Positions 50,552 through 58,913 of a stretch of DNA of 64,000 nucleotides are shown here, piece by piece (within the stretch, counting starts at the first letter, position 1; each line of letters starts with the position of its first letter). The stretch is from Streptomyces sp. R33 (GTDB lineage Bacteria; Actinomycetota; Actinomycetes; Streptomycetales; Streptomycetaceae), in the NCBI RefSeq assembly GCF_041200175.1, contig NZ_CP165727.1:5645501-5709500 (forward strand), read 5' to 3'. Made by a program: the position numbers and the translations under genes. The notes below the pieces were generated by a model that saw only the letters and a list, made by a program, of their open reading frames with translations, searched no databases and was not told where the DNA came from.

Positions 50552-53436
50552 TTGCCGCTCCTGGTGAAGAACTTCTCGACGATCTGGCGGGCCGCGTCCC
50601 CGCGGTCGTACTCGCCGAACTCGGTGAGGAAGCGCTGCCGCGCCTCCGCGTACTTGGCGTCCGCCTCGTCGAAGGCGGAGAGGGCCTGCAGGAGTTCGTC
50701 GGCCGTGGCCACCACCGGGCCCGGGGCCTTCTCCTTCAGGTCGAAGTACGTGCCGCGGATGTCGGTCGCGTACTTCTCGTAGTCGTACGCGAAGAACAGC
50801 ATCGGCCGGTCCAGCACCGCGTAGTCGAACATCACGGACGAGTAGTCGGTGATCAGCCCGTCGGCGAGCGCCAGCAGCGGGGTGATGTCGTGGTGCCGGG
50901 ACACGTCGATCACCCGGCCCGCGACCGACGGCGGCAGCGAGACGCTGTTGAGGTAGTGGGTGCGCACCAGCAGCGTGAAACGGTCGCCGAGCCGCTCGGC
51001 GAACTCCTCCACGTCGAACGGGAACTCGAAGCCCTCCACCGCACCGTCCGCGCTCGCCCGGAAGGTCGGCGCGTACAGAAGCACCTTCTTCCCCGGGTCG
51101 ATGTCCAGCTCGGCTGCGAGCGGACCGCGCACCCGCTCCCCGCTCTGCGCCTCGGCCCGCTGCGCCTCGACGAGGGCGTCGTTGCGCGGGTAGCCCGTGC
51201 GCAGCAGCACCTCGTCGCGCAGCCGGAAGGCCCTGGCGAGGGTGCGGGTGTCGTGCTCGGAGCGGATCAGGAAGTGGTCGAAGCGGTTGACGGCCGCCTG
51301 GAAGCGGTCCTGGCCGGCCTTGCCCTGTGCCTTGGTGCGGGGCTCGTGGAAGCCCATGCGCTTGAGCGCGGAGCCGTGCCAGGTCTGGATGTACGTGGTT
51401 CCCTCGCGCTTGGCCAGGGCCAGGGGGAAGCCCTGGTTGTCGACCCAGAACTCGGCCTGCGCCAGCGCGCGCAGGTACGGCCAGCTCCAGCGGCGCACCA
51501 GGGTGGCCTCCTTGGGGAAGCCGGTGGGCTTGCCGCCCGCGTACGACCAGATCGCCTCGAACGGGACGCCCTGGCGGACCATCTCCTCGTAGATCGCCTT
51601 CGGGCTGTCGCTGTACTGCTTGCCCATGTGGCTCTCGAAGACGACCGTGCCCTTCTTGACCGGCAGCTTCGAGAAGACCTCGTGGTAGACCTTCACCTTC
51701 TGCTCGCCCGAGCCGAGGTTGCGGCGGGCCCGCAGGGCCTTGCGCAGGCCCCGCTTGACCACGCCCGCGGCCTTGCCGTGCATCGCGCTGCTGATCAGCG
51801 TCTGGGTGCGGACGGCGGCGGCGCTCTCGGCGGTCAGGACGTAGGAGAGGTTCCCCTTCTTGGTCACCTCCGGCTCGAAACGGTCGGAGACCAGCCGCGT
51901 CAGCCGCGGGCGCACGCGCAGCCGGGCCGCCGACTCCAGGTCGACCCCGCCGACGGAGACGCGGGTGGTGAGGCGCTCGCCGTCGGCGGTCAGCTTCAGA
52001 CGGACGTCCCAGACGGCGTCGATGATGCCGAGGGGGCGGACGGTGCCGGCGATGTCGGCCGTGGCGGTCCACTCGATCGTGTCACCGGCATGGCGCACGG
52101 TTGCCGCCGGGAAGCTGAAAGAGCGCACGCCGATCTGCCGGCGGGCCCGGAACTCCAGGGTGGCCCCCAGTTCCGCTTCGGGGCTGATCCTCCCCAGCGG
52201 GTTCACCACGGCGCCCGAGAGCGTGACGGTGCCGCGCCCGTCGTCCTCGTACGAGGTGAGGCGGTTGCCCAGCGAGAGGGAGGTGAGCGGGGTGGTGTGG
52301 AAGCCCTGCCCGGTGACGTCCAGTATCCGGCGGGCCTCGGCGGCCTCGGCGCCGTCGGGGTCGTCGATGTGCTGCCCGCACCAGTAGACGCGCCCGTCGC
52401 GCTCCGCGAGCGGCGAGGACAGCCGGCCCTTGTTGGTCATGGCGTCGGCGGCCGGGAGCAGGTTGTCCCAGTCCTCCTTGCCCAGCAGGTAGGCGCAGAT
52501 CGCCTGGAGGTACGTGACGTGCTCGTACGCGGCCGGGTCGATGCCGGCCAGGTAGCCGTTGGCGAGGCGGGCGAACTCCTGGCGGTACGCATCGCCCAGC
52601 AGGGGCAGGTCGCGCAGGTGCAGCACCAGGTCGTGCTTGAGGAACTTGGCGTCCTTCGCGGACTTGATGTCCGTGTGGCCCTTGGAGGCCAGCAGCTCGT
52701 CGACGCGGCGGTGGATCTCCATCCGGTGGACGAAGTTCGCGATCTCGTGGCGCCGGTTGCTGATCGACTTGGCCGCGGCCTTCTCGACCACGTTCCAGTA
52801 GTAGACGTGGTTCGGGATCAGCGTGATGCGGCGGGCGGCGACATAGGCCTGCGCGGAGAACAGCAGGTCCTCGTAGTGGATGCCGACCGGGAACTCCAGG
52901 CCCTGCTCCAGCAGGAACGCGCGCCGGTAGCACTTGTTCGTGGAGAGGGTGTCGTAGACCAGCAGGTCGGGGTCCTCGGTGATCGACTCCAGCGTGCGGG
53001 TGCGGGAGTAGATCCAGGGGTACCACTCGGTGGTCTTGCCCCACCGGTTGTCGAGGTGCACGCGCACGCACATGCCGGAGACCAGGTCGGAGCCGGTCCG
53101 CTCGGCCGCGGCCAGCATGTTCCGGCAGGCGTTTCGTTCCAGCACGTCGTCACTGTCCAGGAACATGACGTACGTGCCGGTGGCCTGCTGGATGCCGTGG
53201 TTGCGCGGGGCGCCGCAGCCGCCGCTGTTCTCGGGCAGCCGGAAGGCGCGCACTCTGTCCGGGTGCGCAGCTTCGAGCTCCTGGGCGACCGCATACGACC
53301 GGTCCTTGCTGCAGTCGTCGACGATCACGACTTCGACCCCGTGCAGGGTCTGGTCCAAAACCGACTGGACGGCTGTCGGCAGACGCTCTGCGTCGTTGTA
53401 GACGATGACGACCACGGAGACGTCAGGCACGTGCAC
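50548..53436 (-). CDS. Fused GT2 glycosyltransferase and TagF-like CDP-glycerol glycerophosphotransferase
   Basis: A 962-residue bifunctional enzyme. GT2 domain at about 1-330 (VSVVVIVYNDA, DDCSKDRS, ENSGGCGAPRNHGI, FLDSDDV); a central beta domain at about 390-530; and a C-terminal Glyphos_transf domain from about 590 (HMGKQYSDSPKAIYEEM, QTWHGSALKRMG with the catalytic His, YAPTFR, VRTHYLN, ITDYSSVMFDYA). Such domains add polyol-phosphate units to teichoic acids, so this enzyme could build a repeat alternating sugar and polyol-phosphate. Starts at GTG 53436 with GAAGGG upstream. It lies in operon with the GT4 gene. I relate it to the S. coelicolor wall glycopolymer locus, from memory. Confidence 0.9.
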   Translation of the reverse strand: MHVPDVSVVVIVYNDAERLPTAVQSVLDQTLHGVEVVIVDDCSKDRSYAVAQELEAAHPDRVRAFRLPENSGGCGAPRNHGIQQATGTYVMFLDSDDVLERNACRNMLAAAERTGSDLVSGMCVRVHLDNRWGKTTEWYPWIYSRTRTLESITEDPDLLVYDTLSTNKCYRRAFLLEQGLEFPVGIHYEDLLFSAQAYVAARRITLIPNHVYYWNVVEKAAAKSISNRRHEIANFVHRMEIHRRVDELLASKGHTDIKSAKDAKFLKHDLVLHLRDLPLLGDAYRQEFARLANGYLAGIDPAAYEHVTYLQAICAYLLGKEDWDNLLPAADAMTNKGRLSSPLAERDGRVYWCGQHIDDPDGAEAAEARRILDVTGQGFHTTPLTSLSLGNRLTSYEDDGRGTVTLSGAVVNPLGRISPEAELGATLEFRARRQIGVRSFSFPAATVRHAGDTIEWTATADIAGTVRPLGIIDAVWDVRLKLTADGERLTTRVSVGGVDLESAARLRVRPRLTRLVSDRFEPEVTKKGNLSYVLTAESAAAVRTQTLISSAMHGKAAGVVKRGLRKALRARRNLGSGEQKVKVYHEVFSKLPVKKGTVVFESHMGKQYSDSPKAIYEEMVRQGVPFEAIWSYAGGKPTGFPKEATLVRRWSWPYLRALAQAEFWVDNQGFPLALAKREGTTYIQTWHGSALKRMGFHEPRTKAQGKAGQDRFQAAVNRFDHFLIRSEHDTRTLARAFRLRDEVLLRTGYPRNDALVEAQRAEAQSGERVRGPLAAELDIDPGKKVLLYAPTFRASADGAVEGFEFPFDVEEFAERLGDRFTLLVRTHYLNSVSLPPSVAGRVIDVSRHHDITPLLALADGLITDYSSVMFDYAVLDRPMLFFAYDYEKYATDIRGTYFDLKEKAPGPVVATADELLQALSAFDEADAKYAEARQRFLTEFGEYDRGDAARQIVEKFFTRSGK

Positions 53437-53594
53437 CTCGATCCCTTCGTTCCATTCCGCTTAACCCGTCAAAGCTACCGTGTGCCGCGCTCGGATCCGG
53501 CAGGCCGACCCTCGGCGTGCATACTTCTTAGGAAGAGGTGTGTGGCGGGTCCGGTCGCCGACAATCACCCGTTCGGACCCAGCAGGAAGTGTTC

Positions 53595-54623
53595 ATGACG
53601 AAGCTGTCCGTAGTCGTCCCTTGCTACAACGAAGAAGCCGTGATCGACAGCTTCGACGTGGAGATCCGCAGGGTCCTGGACTCCCTGCCCGTCGAGTACG
53701 AGGTCTGCTACGTCGACGACGGAAGTCGCGACGGGACCCTCGTCAAGCTCCGCAAGATCGCCGCCGAACACGGCGACCGTACCCGGTACGTCTCCTTCAG
53801 CCGCAACTTCGGCAAGGAGGCCGGCATGCTCGCCGGCCTGCGCGAGGCCACCGGCGACGCCGTCGTGATCATGGACGCCGACCTCCAGCACCCGCCGGAG
53901 CTCATCGCCACCATGCTCGACTATTACCGGCAGGGCCACGACCAGATCATCGCCCGCCGCACCCGTGAGGGCGACAAGAAGGTCCGCTCCGCGCTCAGCC
54001 GCCTCTACTACCGGGGCGTCAACCGCTGGGTCGACGTCGAGCTCACCGACGGCGTCGGCGACTTCCGCCTGCTGTCCCGGCCCGCCGTGGACGCGCTGCT
54101 GTCGCTGCCGGAGTACAACCGCTTCTCCAAGGGCCTCTTCTCCTGGATCGGCTTCGACACCGTCCACTTCGACTACCGCAACGCCCAGCGCGAGGCCGGC
54201 GAGACGAAGTGGAAGTTCGGCTCCCTGCTGAACTACGCCATGGACGGGCTGATCTCCTTCAACAACCGGCCGCTGCGCATCGGCATCTGGGCCGGCGTGT
54301 CGCTGGTGGCGCTGACCGCCCTGTACGCCGTGTACATCGCGATCATGGCCATGACCAACGGGGTCGACGCGCCCGGCTACGTCACCCTCGTCGCGATCAT
54401 CGTCGGCATCGGCGGCGTTCAGATGATCATGCTGGGTCTGATCGGCGAGTACATCGGCCGCATCTACTACGAGACCAAGCGCCGCCCGCACTTCCTGGTC
54501 AAGGAGGCGCACGGCGCCGACCGGGAGGCCCGGCCCGACACCACCCGGGTCCAGGCGGAACGCGAACGCGGCGGCCTGTCCGCCGCGCGCCTGACGGTCT
54601 CCGCCGAGCGCGAGGTGCGCTGA
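53595..54623 (+). CDS. GtrB/DPMS-like polyprenyl-phosphate glycosyltransferase
   Basis: A 342-residue GT2 enzyme: SVVVPCYNEE, YVDDGSRDGT, FSRNFGKEAGMLAGL and MDADLQHPPE (DxD), then two TM helices (about 230-295, IGIWAGVSLVALTALYAVY and YVTLVAIIVGIGGVQMIMLGL) and a polar tail. These enzymes transfer a sugar onto polyprenyl phosphate for use outside the membrane. The next gene encodes a GtrA-type protein, the usual flippase-like partner. RBS AGGAAG precedes ATG 53595. It diverges from the GT2-TagF gene with a 158-bp shared promoter region. Confidence 0.92.
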   Translation: MTKLSVVVPCYNEEAVIDSFDVEIRRVLDSLPVEYEVCYVDDGSRDGTLVKLRKIAAEHGDRTRYVSFSRNFGKEAGMLAGLREATGDAVVIMDADLQHPPELIATMLDYYRQGHDQIIARRTREGDKKVRSALSRLYYRGVNRWVDVELTDGVGDFRLLSRPAVDALLSLPEYNRFSKGLFSWIGFDTVHFDYRNAQREAGETKWKFGSLLNYAMDGLISFNNRPLRIGIWAGVSLVALTALYAVYIAIMAMTNGVDAPGYVTLVAIIVGIGGVQMIMLGLIGEYIGRIYYETKRRPHFLVKEAHGADREARPDTTRVQAERERGGLSAARLTVSAEREVR

Positions 54624-54626
54624 GGC

Positions 54627-55049
54627 ATGCGATCCCAGCTGGGCCAGATCCTCCGCTTCGGCCTCGTCGGCGCGGTCAACACCGGCACCTTCTTCGTCAT
54701 CTACCTGCTCCTGCACCCGTGGATGCCGTACTTCCTCGCCTACACCCTCGCCTTCCTGCTGGCGATGGTCGGCTCGTTCTTCATGAACACCTACTTCACC
54801 TACCGGACCAAGCCCACCTGGAAGAAGTTCCTCCTCTTCCCCCTGACGAACGTCACGAACTACGTGATCCAGTCCGCCGGGCTCTACGCCCTGGTGACCT
54901 GGGCCGGGCTCGACACCCGCATCGCCCCGCTCGTCGCCGCCGTCGTGGCCATCCCGTTCACCTACCTGCTGTCCCGCAAGATCCTGGTCCCGGGCGCCGC
55001 CGCACAGACGGAGAACCCGGCGCCGGCCCGCAGCGGGTCCGCGGGCTGA
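54627..55049 (+). CDS. GtrA-like membrane protein
   Basis: A 140-residue protein with four TM helices and the GtrA pattern (RFGLVGAVNTGTFFVIY, FFMNTYFTYR, FPLTNVTNYVIQSAGLY). GtrA proteins are thought to flip polyprenyl-phosphate sugars. It starts 3 nt after the GtrB-like gene, so the two form a unit. A third gene (GtrC-like glycosyltransferase) is not seen next to it. Confidence 0.9.
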   Translation: MRSQLGQILRFGLVGAVNTGTFFVIYLLLHPWMPYFLAYTLAFLLAMVGSFFMNTYFTYRTKPTWKKFLLFPLTNVTNYVIQSAGLYALVTWAGLDTRIAPLVAAVVAIPFTYLLSRKILVPGAAAQTENPAPARSGSAG

Positions 55050-55138
55050 GTCCACCGTCTGAAACCCCGGAGCGGCCTCTCCGGGGCACCCCGTAGATTG
55101 AGGTGGCAGACGTACCGGCAAGGGGCAAGGGGACAGAC

Positions 55139-56266
55139 GTGTCAGCGGCTAGGCAAGGTGTCGTGGACGCCCGCAGGATCGTGGTCAAGGTCGGATCCTC
55201 CTCCTTGACCACCGCGGCCGGCGGGCTCGACGCCGACCGGGTGGACGCCCTGGTCGACGTACTGGCCAAGGCCCGCAGCGGCGGCGAGAAGGAGATCGTC
55301 CTCGTCTCCAGCGGAGCCATCGCCGCCGGACTCTCCCCGCTCGGCCTGCGCCGCCGCCCGACCGACCTGGCCCGCCAGCAGGCCGCCGCCAGCGTCGGGC
55401 AGGGGCTGCTGGTCGCCCGGTACACCGCCTCCTTCGCCCGGTACGGAGTCCGCGTCGGCCAGGTGCTGCTGACCAGCGACGACACGAGCCGGCGCGCCCA
55501 CTACCGCAATGCGTACCGGACCCTGGACCAGCTCCTGGCCATGGGCGCCCTGCCGGTGGTCAACGAGAACGACACCGTCGCCACGGACGAGATCCGCTTC
55601 GGCGACAACGACCGGCTCGCGGCCCTCGTCGCCCACCTGGTCCGCGCCGACCTCCTCGTCCTCCTGTCCGACGTGGACGGCCTGTACGACGGCGACCCGT
55701 CGCTGCCCGGCACCACCCGCATCGACGAGGTGCGCGGCCCCGAGGACATCGCGCACGTCTCCATCGGCAGCGCCGGCAAGGCGGGCGTGGGCACCGGCGG
55801 CATGGTCACCAAGGTCGAGGCGGCGCGGATCGCGGCGGCGGCCGGCATCCCGGTCGTCCTCACCTCGGCGAGCCAGGCGGCCGACGCCCTGGCAGGGCGG
55901 CCGACCGGCACGCACTTCCACGCCACCGGCCGCCGCTCGGCGGACCGGCTGCTGTGGCTGCAGCACGCATCGACCCCGCAGGGACACCTGGTCCTCGACG
56001 AGGGAGCCGTACGCGCGGTGACCGAGCGCGGCAGCTCCCTGCTGCCCGCCGGGATCGCCGCCGTCGAGGGCGAGTTCGTCGCGGGCGACCCGGTGGAACT
56101 GCGCGCGCCCGACGGCCGTGCCGTGGCCCGCGGGCTGGTGAACTTCGACGCCAAGGAACTCCCGCAGCTCCTCGGCCGCTCCACCCGGGAGCTGGCGAAG
56201 GAACTCGGCCCGGAGTACGAGCGCGAGGTCGTACACCGCGACGATCTGGTCCTGCTGCAGGGCTGA
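55139..56266 (+). CDS. proB: Glutamate 5-kinase
   Basis: A 375-residue enzyme: amino acid kinase domain (RRIVVKVGSSSLT, VSSGAIAAGL, VVNENDTVA, FGDNDRLAALVA, SDVDGLYDGDP) and a C-terminal PUA domain from about 285. It phosphorylates glutamate, the first step of proline synthesis. I start at GTG 55139 (AAGGGG 6 nt upstream) instead of GTG 55103. A -10 box TAGATT lies at 55094-55099. Confidence 0.96.
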   Translation: MSAARQGVVDARRIVVKVGSSSLTTAAGGLDADRVDALVDVLAKARSGGEKEIVLVSSGAIAAGLSPLGLRRRPTDLARQQAAASVGQGLLVARYTASFARYGVRVGQVLLTSDDTSRRAHYRNAYRTLDQLLAMGALPVVNENDTVATDEIRFGDNDRLAALVAHLVRADLLVLLSDVDGLYDGDPSLPGTTRIDEVRGPEDIAHVSIGSAGKAGVGTGGMVTKVEAARIAAAAGIPVVLTSASQAADALAGRPTGTHFHATGRRSADRLLWLQHASTPQGHLVLDEGAVRAVTERGSSLLPAGIAAVEGEFVAGDPVELRAPDGRAVARGLVNFDAKELPQLLGRSTRELAKELGPEYEREVVHRDDLVLLQG

Positions 56267-56327
56267 GGTTCGGTAAAACCGCCGCGCGGCGGGCCGGGGA
56301 CTGGTCAACTGTGAGGGGCGGACAGGC

Positions 56328-56747
56328 ATGGCGCAGACAGGAGGCGGGCTGGTGAGACGAGCGCTGACCAGCATCAGCGGCGGCGGGGACGGCGAGCAGG
56401 GCGAAGCCTCCCGCCTCTGGCACGTCACCCTGAGCGTCTCGGGCAAGCCGGCGCCGCTGTCGGAGGTCCGGCGCGGGCTGGAACAGCTGGCCCACGACCA
56501 CCCGTTCCTCCTCACCAGCCGGTACGCCGACGACCATGCGGAGATCCGGTACTGGGAGGAGGCCCGCGACCTCCACGACGCCGCGGCCGTCGCCCTGCGC
56601 CTGTGGGGCGAACACCGCTCCTCGGCGCAGCTCCCGCCGTGGGAGATCGTCGGCCTGGAGGTCATCGACCGCGCGACGTACCACCTCCGGGTGGCGGAAG
56701 GCTACGGCCCACCCCCGGCCCACCCGGTCGGGGTCCACCCGTACTAG
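56328..56747 (+). CDS. Conserved small protein between proB and proA, unknown function
   Basis: A 139-residue soluble protein. After a flexible start (MAQTGGGLVRRALTSISGG) comes an alpha/beta domain with LWHVTLSVSGKPAPLSEVR, DHPFLLTSRYADDHAEIRYWEEA and a C-terminal GYGPPPAHPVGVHPY. I recall a hypothetical protein in this position in other streptomycetes. The gene lies 61 nt after proB and may be co-transcribed with it. Confidence 0.7.
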   Translation: MAQTGGGLVRRALTSISGGGDGEQGEASRLWHVTLSVSGKPAPLSEVRRGLEQLAHDHPFLLTSRYADDHAEIRYWEEARDLHDAAAVALRLWGEHRSSAQLPPWEIVGLEVIDRATYHLRVAEGYGPPPAHPVGVHPY

Positions 56748-56781
56748 CCCCATCCGGCCCGGCCGGCCCGCCCGTCGCACC

Positions 56782-56825
56782 CCGGCCCCGCCGGCGTCCG
56801 AGGCGCGGGGTCCGGGCGGAGCCCC
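56782..56825. repeat. Dispersed GC-rich palindromic element, copy B
   Basis: CCGGCCCCGCCGGCG ... GGGCGGAGCCCC, matching copy A at 6361-6405 at about 39 of 45 positions. It lies in the spacer upstream of proA, with further GC-rich inverted sequence after it. Confidence 0.65.
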
Positions 56826-56928
56826 GGGGAACGGCGGAAGGGCGGGGCGGGGAGAGGCTCCGCGCAGCGGACCCCGCGGCCGCCATCTCGCGGGATGGAA
56901 TCCCGTCGGCCCCGGCCTGGCCGGGGAC

Positions 56929-56934
56929 TACCCT
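56929..56934 (+). promoter_or_regulatory. -10 box (TACCCT) of leaderless proA promoter
   Basis: TACCCT, 7 nt, ATG at 56942; no ribosome binding site. This suggests proA is transcribed separately from proB. Confidence 0.5.
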
Positions 56935-56941
56935 GGGCGGC

Positions 56942-58219
56942 ATGACCTCGCTCGACGCCCCCGTCTCGCCCGTGATCGCCACCGCGCAGGCGGCCCGCAC
57001 CGCCGCCGCGGCCATCGCCCCCCTCCCGCGGTCCGCCAAGGACACCGCGCTGCTGGCCATCGCGGACGCCCTGGAGGCCCGTACGGCCGAGATCGTCGCC
57101 GCCAACGCCGTCGACACCGACAAGGCCCGCGCCGCCGGCACCAGCGAGACCGTCATCGACCGCCTCACCCTCACCCCGGAGCGCGTCCGCGCCATCGCCT
57201 CCGACGTGCGCGACGTCGCCGCCCTCCCCGACCCCGTCGGCGAGGTCGTCCGCGGCTCGACCCTCCCCAACGGGATCGACCTGCGCCAGATCCGCGTCCC
57301 GCTGGGCGTCGTCGGCATCATCTACGAGGCCCGCCCCAACGTCACCGTCGACGCCGCCGCCCTCTGCCTCAAGTCCGGCAACGCGGTCCTGCTGCGCGGC
57401 AGCTCCTCCGCCTACGCCTCCAACACCGCCCTCGTCGGAATCCTCCGCGACGCCATCACCGAGGCGGGCCTCCCCGCCGACGCGATCCAGCTGGTCCCCG
57501 GCGAGTCCCGCGACTCCGTCCGCGAGCTGATGCGCGCCCGCGGGCTCGTCGACGTCCTCATCCCGCGCGGCGGCGCCTCCCTCATCAAGACCGTCGTCGA
57601 GGAGTCCATCGTCCCGGTCATCGAGACCGGCACCGGCAACTGCCACGTCTACGTGGACGCCCAGGCCGACCTCGACATGGCCGTGGACATCCTCATCAAC
57701 TCCAAGGCGCAGCGGCCTTCCGTCTGCAACTCCGCCGAGACCCTCCTCGTCCACCGCGACATCGCCGACGCCTTCCTGCCGCGCGCCCTCGACGCCCTCG
57801 CCGACGCCGGCGTCACCGTCCACGGCGACGCCCGGGTCCTCGCGGCCGCCGAGGACTCCAAGGCCACCGCGCTCCCCGCCACCGACGAGGACTGGGCCGC
57901 CGAGTACCTCTCCTACGACATCGCCGCCGGCGTCGTGGACTCCCTCGACGACGCCGTCGCGCACATCCGCCGCTGGACCTCCGGCCACACCGAGGCGATC
58001 GTCACCACCTCGCAGGCCGCCGCCCGCCGCTTCACCCAGCTGGTCGACTCGACCACGGTCGCCGTAAATGCCTCCACCCGGTTCACCGACGGTGGCCAGT
58101 TCGGTTTCGGCGCCGAGATCGGGATCTCCACGCAGAAACTGCACGCCCGCGGCCCGATGGGCCTCCCGGAGCTCACCTCCACGAAGTACATCGTCACGGG
58201 CGACGGTCACGTTCGGTAG
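56942..58219 (+). CDS. proA: Gamma-glutamyl phosphate reductase
   Basis: A 425-residue aldehyde-dehydrogenase-fold enzyme. PLGVVGIIYEARPNVT, GNAVLLRGSSSA, VPGESRDSV, IPRGGASLI, the catalytic Cys in SVCNSAETLL, and FGFGAEIGISTQKLHARGPMG near the end are all present. It makes glutamate semialdehyde in proline synthesis. The frame stays open upstream but the ATG at 56942 is right after a -10 box and matches the family start. Confidence 0.97.
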   Translation: MTSLDAPVSPVIATAQAARTAAAAIAPLPRSAKDTALLAIADALEARTAEIVAANAVDTDKARAAGTSETVIDRLTLTPERVRAIASDVRDVAALPDPVGEVVRGSTLPNGIDLRQIRVPLGVVGIIYEARPNVTVDAAALCLKSGNAVLLRGSSSAYASNTALVGILRDAITEAGLPADAIQLVPGESRDSVRELMRARGLVDVLIPRGGASLIKTVVEESIVPVIETGTGNCHVYVDAQADLDMAVDILINSKAQRPSVCNSAETLLVHRDIADAFLPRALDALADAGVTVHGDARVLAAAEDSKATALPATDEDWAAEYLSYDIAAGVVDSLDDAVAHIRRWTSGHTEAIVTTSQAAARRFTQLVDSTTVAVNASTRFTDGGQFGFGAEIGISTQKLHARGPMGLPELTSTKYIVTGDGHVR

Positions 58220-58284
58220 TCGGGCCGCAAACACCGGGTGGCCGGATTTCAGCGGACACCCTGCCCAAAGCAGCCCCCCAGGTC

Positions 58285-58290
58285 TAGGCT
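58285..58290 (+). promoter_or_regulatory. -10 box (TAGGCT) of leaderless promoter
   Basis: TAGGCT, 6 nt, GTG at 58297; no ribosome binding site. Confidence 0.5.
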
Positions 58291-58296
58291 GTTGCT

Positions 58297-58845
58297 GTGC
58301 CGGACGACGTGGGGGGCAAGTACCCGGACGACGGGGAGCCCGACAACGACGACCGCGGAGGCGCGGATCAGGACTTCGCCTCCGTGGTGTTCGACGAGGA
58401 CTTCGTCCGGAACGCCGAGATCCATGAACCGAGCGCCGCGGAACGCCAGCGGGCCGCCGACCGGGCGCGCGCCGAGGCGGAAGCCGCCCGCGCCGTGGCC
58501 GGTGGCTGGACGTCCGACGACGACTACGACGTGTACGGCTACGGCCGCCCCGACGGGTACGGCATCGACGAACCCGGCTGGGAACACGGTTCCAGCTACG
58601 CGGAAGGCCCGTACGGGGCCTACGGCGGCTCCCTGCGCCCCTACCGGGGCCGCTCGCCCTGGCTGCGCCCCGTCGCCTGGGTGCTCGCCTTCGTGATGGG
58701 CCTCGGCATGGTCGCGCTCGCCTTCAGCGCCGTCTACCGCAGCGCCTCGAGCGACGCGGACCACGCTCCCGCGCCCGCCAGCACCCCGCTGACGGAAGTC
58801 AGCGGCGCCGGAGCGTTTATGTACCCCGTCGGCCGCCAACCCTGA
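58297..58845 (+). CDS. SCO2584-like spore-wall-associated membrane protein
   Basis: A 182-residue protein: acidic disordered start, the motif SVVFDEDFVR near residue 29, a charged Ala/Arg/Glu helix, a Tyr/Gly/Asp-rich stretch, one TM helix (about 125-147, WVLAFVMGLGMVALAFSAVY) and a short outside tail. Position between proA and nadD matches S. coelicolor SCO2584, which I recall being linked to the MreB-based spore wall synthesis complex. The motif recurs in the next gene. Probably leaderless. Confidence 0.8.
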   Translation: MPDDVGGKYPDDGEPDNDDRGGADQDFASVVFDEDFVRNAEIHEPSAAERQRAADRARAEAEAARAVAGGWTSDDDYDVYGYGRPDGYGIDEPGWEHGSSYAEGPYGAYGGSLRPYRGRSPWLRPVAWVLAFVMGLGMVALAFSAVYRSASSDADHAPAPASTPLTEVSGAGAFMYPVGRQP

Positions 58846-58913
58846 AGGTACGACCCCACTCGCGTCAGTCGGAGCTGGGGGCTTCTCTGAAGCGGGGACA
58901 GCGGGGAGAAGCA

